Of a stretch of DNA of 64,000 bases, positions 9,437 to 17,963 are shown one piece after another. Position numbers and translations under genes: made by a program. The notes below the pieces were generated by a model that made no database searches, was not told the DNA's origin, and saw only the letters and a list, made by a program, of their open reading frames with translations. The stretch covers positions 62,001-126,000 of the forward strand of contig NZ_JAOQNS010000004.1 in assembly GCF_025961475.1 (NCBI RefSeq), given 5' to 3'. Source of the DNA: Rhodobium gokarnense. GTDB taxonomy: Bacteria; Pseudomonadota; Alphaproteobacteria; Rhizobiales; Rhodobiaceae. Within the stretch, counting starts at the first letter, position 1. The number at the start of each line of letters is the position of its first letter.

Positions 9437-10504
9437 TCAGGCGTCCGGACCTTTCTTCAGCATACGCCGGGCAAGGATCGGCAGCACCACGATCATCATC
9501 AGGAATCTGGAGGTGTGGTGGGCAGCGACGAAGGCGGGGTCGAGGGCGAGCGCGAAGGCGAGAACCGTCATGGCATCGAGGCCGCCCGGCGCGAACGCCA
9601 GCAGCGTCTTGGCGAACGGCGCGTTCAGCAGTTCCGCGATGCCGATGGCGAGCACCGTGTTGACGGCCATGGCGATGGCAAAGGCGATGGTCGCCGGCTT
9701 GAGGACGGCGGCGACGTTGGAAAAGGTCGCGCCGACGAAGCGCCCGCCGATGACGCTGCCCATGATGACGAGGCCCGGCACCAGGAAATAGGCCGGCAGC
9801 CGGCCCTCGGCGATGCCCGTGCCGTGCAGCACTGCGCTGCCGGCAAAGGCGCCGAGCAGGACGCCGGCGGGAACCCGGAGCCAGTAGAAGAGGGCGGCGC
9901 CGACGCTGCCGGCGGCAAGCTGGATCGCCGCCTGGTCGAGGCCGGAGGCGGCCTTCAGCGGCAGGCCGCTTGCGGCCTCGCCGCCGGAGCCGATCAGCGT
10001 GACGATGGCCGGCAGCGAGATGACGAGGATAAAGACCCGGATCGACTGGGCGACCGTCACCTTCTGCATGTCCGCATCGGACTGGTCGGCGACCGCGACC
10101 ACATAGGAAAGGGCCCCCGGGATTGCCGAAAAGAGCGCGGTCGAGGACGTCCAGCCGACGATGCGGTGGAGGTAGAGCCAAACGAGGCCGATGACGACGG
10201 GCTGAATCAGGATGAGGGCGGTGATCGAGACCGGCCACTTGCTGACGTTTTCCACGATGTCGGGGGTGACGCTGGCGCCCATGGAGACGCCGAGGAGCAG
10301 GAAGGCGATCGCCCGGAGCCAGCGCGGGATCGGGCCGCTGACGCCCGTCAGCGAGGCGAAGGAGACCGCGACCATCGACCCGCAGAGCCAGGATGCCGGC
10401 ACGCCCAGAAGCGTCAGGACGCCGCCGCCGACGGTGCCGATGGCCAGCGTCTGGGCGATCTTGCCGAGGCTGCCGGCGCGGAGGGGAAAGGCGGGTCGTG
10501 TCAT
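9437..10504 (-). CDS. AbrB-family membrane protein (putative ammonia monooxygenase-like permease)
   Basis: 355-residue integral membrane protein of the COG3180 AbrB family, often misnamed ammonia monooxygenase or transcriptional regulator. It has two similar hydrophobic halves; the family motif GGVLTLLGVPASWLCGSM is near residue 28, its counterpart GVPAGVLLGAFAGSAV near 225, and APGGLDAMTVLAFAL lies near 310. About ten membrane segments are visible. Function is unproven in the family, and a transport role is likely. The ATG is at 10504. Transcription must start in the 440-base gap shared with the divergent TRAP gene. Confidence 0.85.
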   Translation of the reverse strand: MTRPAFPLRAGSLGKIAQTLAIGTVGGGVLTLLGVPASWLCGSMVAVSFASLTGVSGPIPRWLRAIAFLLLGVSMGASVTPDIVENVSKWPVSITALILIQPVVIGLVWLYLHRIVGWTSSTALFSAIPGALSYVVAVADQSDADMQKVTVAQSIRVFILVISLPAIVTLIGSGGEAASGLPLKAASGLDQAAIQLAAGSVGAALFYWLRVPAGVLLGAFAGSAVLHGTGIAEGRLPAYFLVPGLVIMGSVIGGRFVGATFSNVAAVLKPATIAFAIAMAVNTVLAIGIAELLNAPFAKTLLAFAPGGLDAMTVLAFALALDPAFVAAHHTSRFLMMIVVLPILARRMLKKGPDA

Positions 10505-10946
10505 GTTTTGCTCAAAGCTGGCGGGGCCGGCCGGCGCGCCGGAAAACGGGGCTTGATGCCGTCAGGCCCGCATGCATCGCGGCCCCCGGGGGAGTTCGCG
10601 AAACGCCGTCTATCCGTCTGGTGGAGCGACTTGTTTTCCGGCCGGTCGAGCCTTGGCGAAAGCCTCTCTTATCGCATTTCGGGCGAATTGACACGGGGGG
10701 CGCCGAAAAAGCGGTTGGCGGTGATCACGATGCTATTGGCGGGGCTTGCAAAAACCGGCTACGCAGTTACCCTGAGGCCGCATGTGGCTGGCGCATACGG
10801 GGTTTCCCTGGTTGCGCCGGCCGAACGCGGGGCAAGGCACAGCCGCCCCGACAGGCTGCAGATACGACAGGCTGCAGATAAGACAGACTGTGGATAAGGC
10901 AGACTGGACATTGAACAGACTGGACACAATCAGGAGGAGTAACGTG
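10505..10946. other. Divergent regulatory gap between AbrB-type and TAXI genes
   Basis: About 440 bases with no gene I can support. It must contain the promoters of the leftward AbrB-type operon and the rightward TRAP operon. The last 80 bases before the TAXI ribosome-binding site are the five-unit tandem repeat listed separately. Open frames running through it lack ribosome-binding sites and family similarity. Confidence 0.5.
10850..10929. repeat. Five degenerate 16-bp tandem repeats upstream of TAXI gene
   Basis: Units at 10850, 10866, 10882, 10898 and 10914, each exactly 16 bases: GACAGGCTGCAGATAC, GACAGGCTGCAGATAA, GACAGACTGTGGATAA, GGCAGACTGGACATTG, AACAGACTGGACACAA. Units 1 and 2 differ at one position and similarity decays toward the gene. 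The array ends two bases before AGGAGGAG (10932), so it is either an operator array or the 5' leader of the TAXI mRNA. Confidence 0.85.
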
Positions 10947-11909
10947 ATGATCCGCAAGATCGGCCTTTCGGCCCTTGTCGCGATCGGTATGGCCCTGCCG
11001 GCGTCCGCCGCCGAGCAGCAGTTCATCTCGATCGGCACGGGCGGCGTCACCGGCGTCTACTATCCGACCGGCGGCGCGATCTGCCGCCTCGTCAACAAGG
11101 CCCGCAAGGAGCACGGCATCCGGTGCTCGGTCGAATCGACCGGCGGGTCCGTCTACAACATCAACACCGTGCGTGCCGGCGAGCTGGAATTCGGCGTCGC
11201 CCAGTCGGACTGGCAGTACCATGCCTACAAGGGCACCTCGAAGTTCGAGGACCAGGGCCCGTTCGAGAAGGAACGCGCGGTCTTTTCCGTCCATCCGGAG
11301 CCGTTCACGCTGCTCGTGCGCTCCGATGTGGACGTTGAGAAGTTCGAGGACCTGAAGGGCAAGCGCGTCAATGTCGGCAACCCCGGTTCCGGCCAGCGCG
11401 CCACCATGGAAGTCGTCATGGACGCCTTCGGCATGACCATGGACGATTTCTCGGTCGCCGCCGAACTGAAGGGCTCCGAGATGGCCCAGGCGCTGTGCGA
11501 CGGCAAGATCGACGCCATGATCTACACCATCGGCCACCCGGCCGCGGCGATCACCGAAGCCACGACCACCTGTGACGTCAAGCTGGTCGACGTGGCCGGC
11601 GATCCGATCGACAAGCTGGTCGCCGACAACCCGTACTACCGCACCGCGGTGATCCCGGGCGGCATGTATCGCGGCACCGACGAAGACACCCACACCTTCG
11701 GTGTCGGCGCCACCTTCATCACCTCCGCCGACGTGCCGGACGAGGTGGTCTATGTGGTCGTCAAGGCCGTCTTCGACAACTTCGAGGACTTCAAGAAGCT
11801 TCACCCGGCCTTCGCCAACCTGAAGGAAGCGGAGATGATCAAGGACGGTCTGTCCGCGCCGCTGCACCCGGGTGCGGTGAAGTACTACAAGGAACGCGGC
11901 TGGATGTAA
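10947..11909 (+). CDS. TAXI-family TRAP transporter solute-binding protein
   Basis: 320-residue periplasmic binding protein. Residues 1-21 are a signal peptide ending ASAA, followed by the TAXI-family opening [21 protein letters not shown]. Also typical are [13 protein letters not shown] near residue 66, [11 protein letters not shown], and [19 protein letters not shown] near 150. The ATG at 10947 lies 7 bases after a strong AGGAGGAG; a GTG immediately before it is too close. It pairs with the fused permease downstream. The ligand is unknown; TAXI proteins bind carboxylates such as glutamate or 2-oxoglutarate. Confidence 0.94.
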   Translation: MIRKIGLSALVAIGMALPASAAEQQFISIGTGGVTGVYYPTGGAICRLVNKARKEHGIRCSVESTGGSVYNINTVRAGELEFGVAQSDWQYHAYKGTSKFEDQGPFEKERAVFSVHPEPFTLLVRSDVDVEKFEDLKGKRVNVGNPGSGQRATMEVVMDAFGMTMDDFSVAAELKGSEMAQALCDGKIDAMIYTIGHPAAAITEATTTCDVKLVDVAGDPIDKLVADNPYYRTAVIPGGMYRGTDEDTHTFGVGATFITSADVPDEVVYVVVKAVFDNFEDFKKLHPAFANLKEAEMIKDGLSAPLHPGAVKYYKERGWM

Positions 11910-11925
11910 TCCGGTCTCGTCGGAA

Positions 11926-11954
11926 GGGGCGGTCCTGACGGGCCGCCCCTTTTT
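11926..11954 (+). terminator. Rho-independent terminator or attenuator after TAXI gene
   Basis: Stem GGGGCGGTCC / GGGCCGCCCC (one G-T pair) with loop TGAC, followed by five T at 11950-11954. It lies 16 bases after the stop codon and before the permease gene, so it probably reduces read-through and keeps binding protein in excess over permease. Confidence 0.85.
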
Positions 11955-12125
11955 CGATCCCGCGGGAGTGCCCCCAAGGGGAGCCAGCAAGGGGCGCTCC
12001 GGTCATCAGTTCAGTTCTTTCCGCCGGGCCGGCCAGTGCGGTCCCGTCCGGCGCGCCGCAAGGGGCCGGCCGACCGACGCCAAGATCGGAGGCCATGCGA
12101 AAAGCCCGCGGCCGAGGGGGTATGC

Positions 12126-14762
12126 ATGTCGGACAGCAACGGTTCTGGCACGGCCAGCAAACGGCCCGAAATCGATGTCGACGAACTGGTTGCCCAGGTC
12201 GACAGCGGCGCGCGGGCGCCGACGGGGGCCGTCGGCCTTTTCGTCGTCGCCCTGGCGTTCATCTGGTCGACGTTCCAGCTCTACATCGCCTCCGGGGTGC
12301 CGTTCTGGCTGAATGAGGTGACCGGCCTCAACCTCGTCTTCAACAATTCCGAAGCGCGCATCATCCATCTCGCCTTTGCGATCGCGCTCGCCTCGCTCGC
12401 CTATCCGCTGTTCAAGACCAGCTCGCGCCATTCGGTGCCCTGGTATGACTGGGTGCTGGCCATTCTCGGCGCCGGCGCCTGCCTCTATCTGATCATCAAC
12501 AAGGAGGCGATCGCCAACCGGGCCGGCCTGCCGACGACGGCGGACCTCATCGCCTCCACGATCGGCATGCTGTCGCTGGCGCTCGCCGTCTACCGCACGC
12601 TCGGCCTGCCGATGCTGATCGTCGCCGGCGTGTTCGTGTTCTACGTCTTCTTCGGCCATCTCAGCTTCTGGCCCGACGCGATCCAGTGGAAGGGTGCGTC
12701 GTTCGGCAAGGCGATGTGGCATTACTGGATGCAGCTTGAGGGCGTCTTCGGCGTCGCGCTCGGCGTCTCCGCCTCGATGATCTTCCTCTTCGTGCTGTTC
12801 GGCGCGCTCCTGGAAAAGGCCGGCGCCGGCAACTACTTCATCAAGCTCGCCTTTGCCCTTCTGGGACACCTGCGCGGCGGGCCGGCCAAGGCCGCGGTCG
12901 TCGCCTCGGCGATGAGCGGGCTCTATTCCGGCTCCTCGATCGCCAACACGGTGACCACCGGCACCTTCACCATCCCGCTGATGAAGCGCACCGGCTTTGC
13001 GCCGGAAAAGGCCGGCGCCGTTGAGGTCGCGTCCTCGACCAACGGCCAGCTCACGCCGCCGGTGATGGGCGCCGCCGCCTTCCTGATCTCCGAATTCACG
13101 GGCATTTCCTATACCGAGATCATCAAGCACGCCCTGGTGCCGGCGCTCGTCTCCTACATCGCGCTCGTCTACATCGTGCACCTGGAAGCCCTGAAGCTGA
13201 ACCTGAAGGGCATGGAGAAGCCGCCGGCACACCTGACGGTCATGCAGAAGCTGATCGGCTTCCTCACCGGCTTCATCGGCATCGCGGCCCTCGGACTTGC
13301 GGTCTATTACGGCCTTGGCTGGATCAAGGTCGCGTTCCCGGACATGACGGTGTGGGCCTCGACCCTGCTGTTCGCCGCTGCCTATCTGGTGCTCGTCTTC
13401 ATCGCGGCGAAGCGGCCGGACCTGGAAGTCGACGATCCGGACGCGCCGCTGGCCGTGCTGCCGCGGGCCAATGAAGTGGCGCTCACCGGCCTCCATTACC
13501 TGTTGCCGATCGTCGTCCTCCTCTGGTGCATCCTGATCGAGCGGCTGTCGCCGGCGCTGTCGGCGTTCTGGGCGACGGTGGCGATGATCTCCATCGTGCT
13601 GACCCAGCATTCGCTGAAGTCGATCTTCCGCGGCGAGGCGGCCATTGCCAGCGGGTTTGCCCAGGGCGTCGGCGATTTCGTCACCGGCATGATCGCGGGC
13701 GCCCGCAACATGGTGCCGATCGGGGTGGCCACCGGCGTTGCCGGCGTCATCATCGGCACGGTGTCGCTGACCGGCGCGCACCAGATCGTTGGCGAGTTCG
13801 TGGAGTTCGTCTCCGGCGGCAACCTGATGGTCATGCTGCTGCTCGTCGCCGTGATGAGCCTCGTCCTCGGCATGGGCCTGCCGACGACGGCGAACTACAT
13901 CGTCGTCTCCTCGCTGATGGCGCCGGTGATCGTCTCCGTCGGCGCCCAGTCCGGCCTCGTCGTGCCGCTGATCGCCGTCCACATGTTCGTGTTCTATTTC
14001 GGCATCCTCGCCGACGACACGCCACCGGTGGGCCTTGCGGCGTTTGCCGCGGCGGCGATCTCCGGCGGCGACCCGATCAAGACCGGCCTGCAGGGCTTTG
14101 CCTACGACATCCGCACGGCGCTGCTGCCGTTCATGTTCATCTTCAACACGGAGATCCTGCTGATCGACGTGACCATCTTCAAGGCGGTGGCGGTCTTCGT
14201 CATTGCCGTGGTCGCGATGATGCTGTTCGCCGCGGCCACCCAGGGCTATTTCTTTGCCCGCAACCGGATCTGGGAGTCGGCGCTGCTGCTGGTCATTGCC
14301 TTCACGTTGCTGCGGCCGGCCTTCTGGCTCGATTTCGTGCAGCCGCCCTACGACATCCGGCCGGGCGCGGAGGTCGTTCAGATCGCGGAAAGCATGCCGC
14401 CGGGGTCGCACCTCAGACTGCTCGTGCGCGGGCCGGATTTCGACAAGCCGGACAAGACCAGCGAGCTGACCATCCTGGCCGCTCTCGGACCGGCCGGCGA
14501 TGGCGTCAGCCGCCTCAATAATGCCGGATTGACGGTATTGGACGAGGACGGCAAGGCCAAGCTGGACGAACCGATGGCCGGTACCTCGTTCTTCACCAAG
14601 TTCCAGATGTTCGATTTCTACGGGGACAACCCGGTCGAGATCGCCGAGGTGCAGCTCGAGGCCGAACGCATGCCGAAGGAGATCTTCTACATCCCGGCCG
14701 TGCTGCTGCTCATCGGCGTCATTCTGCTGCAGCGCCGGCGCCAGACACAGCCGGCGTTCTGA
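12126..14762 (+). CDS. TRAP transporter permease, 4TM/12TM fusion protein
   Basis: 878-residue inner-membrane protein combining the small (DctQ-like, roughly residues 25-190) and large (DctM-like, roughly 190-690) permease subunits, the form that partners TAXI binding proteins. The DctM part has SGLYSGSSIANTVTTGTFTIPLMKR near 265 and GMGLPTTANYIVVSSL near 580. A C-terminal extension with a periplasmic stretch and a last membrane helix before QRRRQTQPAF matches the DUF3394-type tail. ATG 12126 is chosen because the soluble N-terminus begins there; upstream in-frame codons lack any signal. It imports substrate using a Na+ or H+ gradient. The Usp gene follows. Confidence 0.93.
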   Translation: MSDSNGSGTASKRPEIDVDELVAQVDSGARAPTGAVGLFVVALAFIWSTFQLYIASGVPFWLNEVTGLNLVFNNSEARIIHLAFAIALASLAYPLFKTSSRHSVPWYDWVLAILGAGACLYLIINKEAIANRAGLPTTADLIASTIGMLSLALAVYRTLGLPMLIVAGVFVFYVFFGHLSFWPDAIQWKGASFGKAMWHYWMQLEGVFGVALGVSASMIFLFVLFGALLEKAGAGNYFIKLAFALLGHLRGGPAKAAVVASAMSGLYSGSSIANTVTTGTFTIPLMKRTGFAPEKAGAVEVASSTNGQLTPPVMGAAAFLISEFTGISYTEIIKHALVPALVSYIALVYIVHLEALKLNLKGMEKPPAHLTVMQKLIGFLTGFIGIAALGLAVYYGLGWIKVAFPDMTVWASTLLFAAAYLVLVFIAAKRPDLEVDDPDAPLAVLPRANEVALTGLHYLLPIVVLLWCILIERLSPALSAFWATVAMISIVLTQHSLKSIFRGEAAIASGFAQGVGDFVTGMIAGARNMVPIGVATGVAGVIIGTVSLTGAHQIVGEFVEFVSGGNLMVMLLLVAVMSLVLGMGLPTTANYIVVSSLMAPVIVSVGAQSGLVVPLIAVHMFVFYFGILADDTPPVGLAAFAAAAISGGDPIKTGLQGFAYDIRTALLPFMFIFNTEILLIDVTIFKAVAVFVIAVVAMMLFAAATQGYFFARNRIWESALLLVIAFTLLRPAFWLDFVQPPYDIRPGAEVVQIAESMPPGSHLRLLVRGPDFDKPDKTSELTILAALGPAGDGVSRLNNAGLTVLDEDGKAKLDEPMAGTSFFTKFQMFDFYGDNPVEIAEVQLEAERMPKEIFYIPAVLLLIGVILLQRRRQTQPAF

Positions 14763-14851
14763 CGAACGCCCGGCAGGGTTCGGTTAAGGTTTGCGCGGCA
14801 TTGATAGGGGTGCGTTTCAGTGAAGCCGTGCCGCGTGTGACGGTTGGCCGG

Positions 14852-14882
14852 CGGCGCCCGGGTAGGGCGGCGCCGGGCGCCG
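14852..14882 (+). terminator. GC-rich hairpin between TRAP permease and Usp genes
   Basis: Perfect 9-bp arms CGGCGCCCG (14852-14860) and CGGGCGCCG (14874-14882) with a 13-base loop in a 274-base gap. There is no T-run. It may be a processing or partial termination site. Confidence 0.45.
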
Positions 14883-15036
14883 GAGTGAACGGGACGATGC
14901 GGATTTGGCCGCTGCGTACGTCGGTTGAGGCATCCTGTGCGGGGCGCTCGCCCCGCCCTTCGGGAAGCGGCCAAATGCGCTTCCGCCCAGAACCGTCCGC
15001 GCATTTCGCGACCACGCACATCAAAGAAAGAATGAC

Positions 15037-15468
15037 ATGTTCGACAAGATCCTCCTGCCGATCGACCTCGATGAGGAGAGCTCCTGGCACAAGGCGCTGC
15101 CGGTTGCCGAGCTGCTCGCCGCCGACTACGGGGCCGAACTCAACGTCCTTGCCGTCATCCCGACCTTCAACATGTCGGTCGTCGGCTCCTACTTCCCGCA
15201 AGGCTACGAAAAGCAGGCGATGGCCGACGCCAAGGAGCGCCTGAAAGAGCTCCTGGAAGCCAAGTGCACGCGCGACGGCGTCAAGGTGAAGGGCCATGTC
15301 GCCCACGGCACCATCTACCAGGAGATCATCCAGGTCGCCGACGACCTCAGCTGCGACCTCATCGTCATCTCCAGCCACCGGCCGGAACTGAAGGACTACC
15401 TCCTCGGCCCGAACGCGGCGCGCGTCGTGCGCCACGCCGGCCAGTCCGTGTTCGTGGTGCGCAACTAG
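15037..15468 (+). CDS. Universal stress protein UspA family, TRAP-associated
   Basis: 143-residue cytoplasmic Usp protein. It starts MFDKILLPIDLDE (first nucleotide-loop Asp) and has VKGHVAHGTIYQEIIQVADD in the middle. The C-terminal block DLIVISSHRP...LLGPNAARVVRHAGQSVFVVRN is the ATP-binding G-2x-G-9x-G(S) region, here with alanine residues in place of some glycines, so nucleotide binding may be altered. Usp genes next to TRAP permeases (for example TeaD) modulate transport. It sits 274 bases after the permease gene. Confidence 0.92.
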   Translation: MFDKILLPIDLDEESSWHKALPVAELLAADYGAELNVLAVIPTFNMSVVGSYFPQGYEKQAMADAKERLKELLEAKCTRDGVKVKGHVAHGTIYQEIIQVADDLSCDLIVISSHRPELKDYLLGPNAARVVRHAGQSVFVVRN

Positions 15469-15517
15469 GCTCCCTTTCCGGGCCTGAGCCTCCCATCCGC
15501 AGAAAGGGCGTTCGAAG

Positions 15518-16861
15518 ATGCGCTCGCGCCACCTGTTCGGCCGGCACACAAAGGCCGATCTTCCCGTCGCCGTTGCCGGCGAGGGGCCGTATCTGATCGA
15601 CGCCGAGGGCCGGCGCTATCTCGATGCCTGCGGCGGGGCCGCCGTCTCCTGCCTCGGCCACGGGCCGAACCCGGTGACGGAGGCGGCAAAAGACCAGCTC
15701 GACCGGATGGCCTACGCCCATACCAGCTTCTTTACCTCCGAGCCGGCCGAGGAACTCGCCGACCGGCTGATCGCGCTCGCGCCCCAGGGCATCGAGCGGG
15801 TCTATTTCGTCTCCGGCGGCTCGGAGGCGACGGAAGCGGCCATGAAGCTGGCGCGGCAGTATTTCCTGGAGACCGGCGAGCCGGAGCGGCGGCACATCAT
15901 CGCCCGCTGGCAGAGCTACCACGGCAATACGCTCGGCGCCCTTTCGGCCGGCGGCAACCGCTGGCGGCGCGGCCAGTTCGAGCCGCTGCTGTCGGGCGCC
16001 ATGCACCATATCGACGCCTGCCACTACTGGCGCTTTGCCGAGGAGGGCGAGGGGCCGGAGGAATACGGCCTCAGGGTCGCCAACCAGCTTGAGGAAAAGA
16101 TCCTGGCGCTTGGGCCGGAAACGGTCGCCGCCTTCATTGCCGAGCCGGTGGTCGGGGCGACCATGGGCGCTGTGCCCGCTGTTCCCGGCTACTTCCAGCG
16201 CATTCGCGAGATCTGCGACCAGTACGGCGTGCTCCTCATCCTTGACGAGGTGATGTGTGGCACCGGGCGCACGGGGACCCTCTTTGCCTCCGAGCAGGAG
16301 GGTATCTTCCCGGACATGGTGTGCATCGCCAAGGGCATCGGCGCCGGCATCCAGCCGCTCGGCGCGATGCTGTGTTCGGACAAGATCTTCGCTGCCGTGG
16401 AGGCCGGGTCCGGCTTCTTCCAGCACGGCCACACCTATATCGGCCATCCGGTGGCGACGCGGGCCGGGCTTGCCGTCCTCGACGAGTTCGAGAAGCACGA
16501 TCTCCTGTCCAATGTCCGGGAGATGGGCAATCGGCTGATGACCGCGCTCATCGGCCGTTTCGGCAACCGCTCCCATGTCGGCGACATCCGCGGTCGCGGC
16601 CTCTTCCTCGGCCTGGAACTGGTCGACAACCGGATGACCAAGACGCCGTTCGACCCGAGCCTCAACCTCCATGCCCGGATCAAGAAGGCGGCGATGGCCG
16701 AGGGGCTGATGTGCTACCCGATGGGCGGCACCGTTGACGGCCTTCGCGGCGACCACATCCTCCTGGCGCCGCCCTATACGATCGGCGAGGAGCACGTGGA
16801 AGAGATCGTCGACAAGCTCGACCGGGCTCTCGAGGTGGCGTTCGAGCAGGTGGCGGCATGA
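15518..16861 (+). CDS. Class III PLP-dependent aminotransferase
   Basis: 447-residue omega-amino-acid-type aminotransferase. Visible features are the VSGGSEATEAAMKLARQY phosphate-binding segment near residue 98, ARWQSYHGNTLGAL near 129, ILDEVMCGTGRTG with the cofactor Asp near 243, and the Schiff-base lysine K272 in CIAKGIGAG. Annotation as adenosylmethionine-8-amino-7-oxononanoate transaminase would be over-specific. Its stop overlaps the ATG of the beta-keto acid cleavage enzyme (ATGA at 16858-16861), so the two act together: the aminotransferase could turn a beta-amino acid into the beta-keto acid cleaved next. Confidence 0.9.
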   Translation: MRSRHLFGRHTKADLPVAVAGEGPYLIDAEGRRYLDACGGAAVSCLGHGPNPVTEAAKDQLDRMAYAHTSFFTSEPAEELADRLIALAPQGIERVYFVSGGSEATEAAMKLARQYFLETGEPERRHIIARWQSYHGNTLGALSAGGNRWRRGQFEPLLSGAMHHIDACHYWRFAEEGEGPEEYGLRVANQLEEKILALGPETVAAFIAEPVVGATMGAVPAVPGYFQRIREICDQYGVLLILDEVMCGTGRTGTLFASEQEGIFPDMVCIAKGIGAGIQPLGAMLCSDKIFAAVEAGSGFFQHGHTYIGHPVATRAGLAVLDEFEKHDLLSNVREMGNRLMTALIGRFGNRSHVGDIRGRGLFLGLELVDNRMTKTPFDPSLNLHARIKKAAMAEGLMCYPMGGTVDGLRGDHILLAPPYTIGEEHVEEIVDKLDRALEVAFEQVAA

Positions 16862-17703
16862 GCGGTCCGGCCGTCGTCATGGCAGCGCCCAATGGCGCCC
16901 GGCGCCTGAAATCCGACCACCCGGCGCTGCCGGTGACGATTGCCGAGACGGCCGCGACGGCGCGGGCCTGCCTTGCCGCGGGCGCCCAGGCGATCCATTG
17001 CCATGTGCGCGATGCTGACGGGGGCCATGTGCTCGATGCCGGGCTCTATCGCGAGGCGATTGCCGAGATCACCCGGCTGACGGGCGGCCAGATGGCGATC
17101 CAGATCACCACAGAGGCCGTTGGCCGCTATCGGCCCGAAGAGCAGGCGGCGGTCGTGCGCGACGTGGGGCCCGATCTCGTCTCCGTTGCGCTCAGGGAAA
17201 TGGCGCTTGCCGACGAGGCCGAGGCGCGGGCGTTTTACGCCTTTGCCGCGGAGGCCGGGATCGGCGTCCAGCATATCGTCTATGAGCCGGGCGAGGTGAG
17301 GGCGTTCGCCGATTGCGTTGCCGGCGACATCATCCCGTCCGCTGCGCGCCATGCCCTCCTTTTCGTGCTCGGGCGTTACAGCGCCAGTCTTGAATGTGAT
17401 CCGACAAGCCTCGTCGGGTTCCTTGCAGCGCTCTCCGCCGCGGAACTGACAGACCGCACCGACTGGATGGTCTGCGCCTTCGGGCGCGGCGAGACGGCGG
17501 CGCTGACCGCGGCGCTGGCGCTCGGCGGCCACGCCCGGGTCGGCTTCGAAAACAGCCTCGTCCATGCGGACGGCTCGACCGCCATCGACAATGCCGACCG
17601 GGTCGGCGGAATCGCGGATGTGGTGACGGCGCTCTGCCGGGGCCGTGCGAGCAAGGGCCAGACGGCCACCGTTCTCGGCGCGGCGGCCGGCGCGAGTGCC
17701 TGA
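16858..17703 (+). CDS. Beta-keto acid cleavage enzyme (BKACE, DUF849 family)
   Basis: 281-residue zinc TIM-barrel enzyme. The family splits a beta-keto acid with acetyl-CoA into a CoA ester and acetoacetate; the best-known member is 3-keto-5-aminohexanoate cleavage enzyme. The N-terminus MAAPNGARRLKSDHPALPVT is typical. The zinc HxH is in AIHCHVRD near residue 55, and the glutamate ligand is in ARVGFENSLVHADG near 230. Substrate specificity varies widely and is not readable here. Translational coupling to the aminotransferase and the upstream TRAP genes suggests a single catabolic unit. Confidence 0.9.
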   Translation: MSGPAVVMAAPNGARRLKSDHPALPVTIAETAATARACLAAGAQAIHCHVRDADGGHVLDAGLYREAIAEITRLTGGQMAIQITTEAVGRYRPEEQAAVVRDVGPDLVSVALREMALADEAEARAFYAFAAEAGIGVQHIVYEPGEVRAFADCVAGDIIPSAARHALLFVLGRYSASLECDPTSLVGFLAALSAAELTDRTDWMVCAFGRGETAALTAALALGGHARVGFENSLVHADGSTAIDNADRVGGIADVVTALCRGRASKGQTATVLGAAAGASA

Positions 17704-17816
17704 CGGAACAGCCCCTTCAATCGTTTAAAATATCTGTTTTGCAATCGCTTATGGGCGTTTCCCTGCGATGCGCCGGGGCCGCCCGTTGCGGCATTGTGGC
17801 TATTTTTGAGAACGCT

Positions 17817-17835
17817 ATTGCAAATCATTCGCAAT
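17817..17835. promoter_or_regulatory. Fur-box-like 19-bp dyad upstream of ArsR-type gene
   Basis: ATTGCAAATCATTCGCAAT, nine-base arms with one mismatch around a central C, in the 260-base gap before the regulator gene (start 17964). Length and form resemble alphaproteobacterial Fur/Mur operators. A near-identical site occurs at 62003-62021 on the other strand. Confidence 0.55.
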
Positions 17836-17963
17836 TGGTGCAGAAACAAGCATGTGACCCGGCTGAATCACGGCCGCGGAGCCGCGCCTCCCGGTGCCCT
17901 ATCCCGGTGCCACACTCCCGGCGCCCGTTGCCGATGGCACGACAACCACAGGAAGACAGAGCG

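Noticed and set aside
12006-14411. 801-codon open frame antisense to the TRAP permease
   Set aside because: Repetitive Arg/Asp/Gly/His translation typical of the reverse frame of membrane protein codons; no independent evidence.
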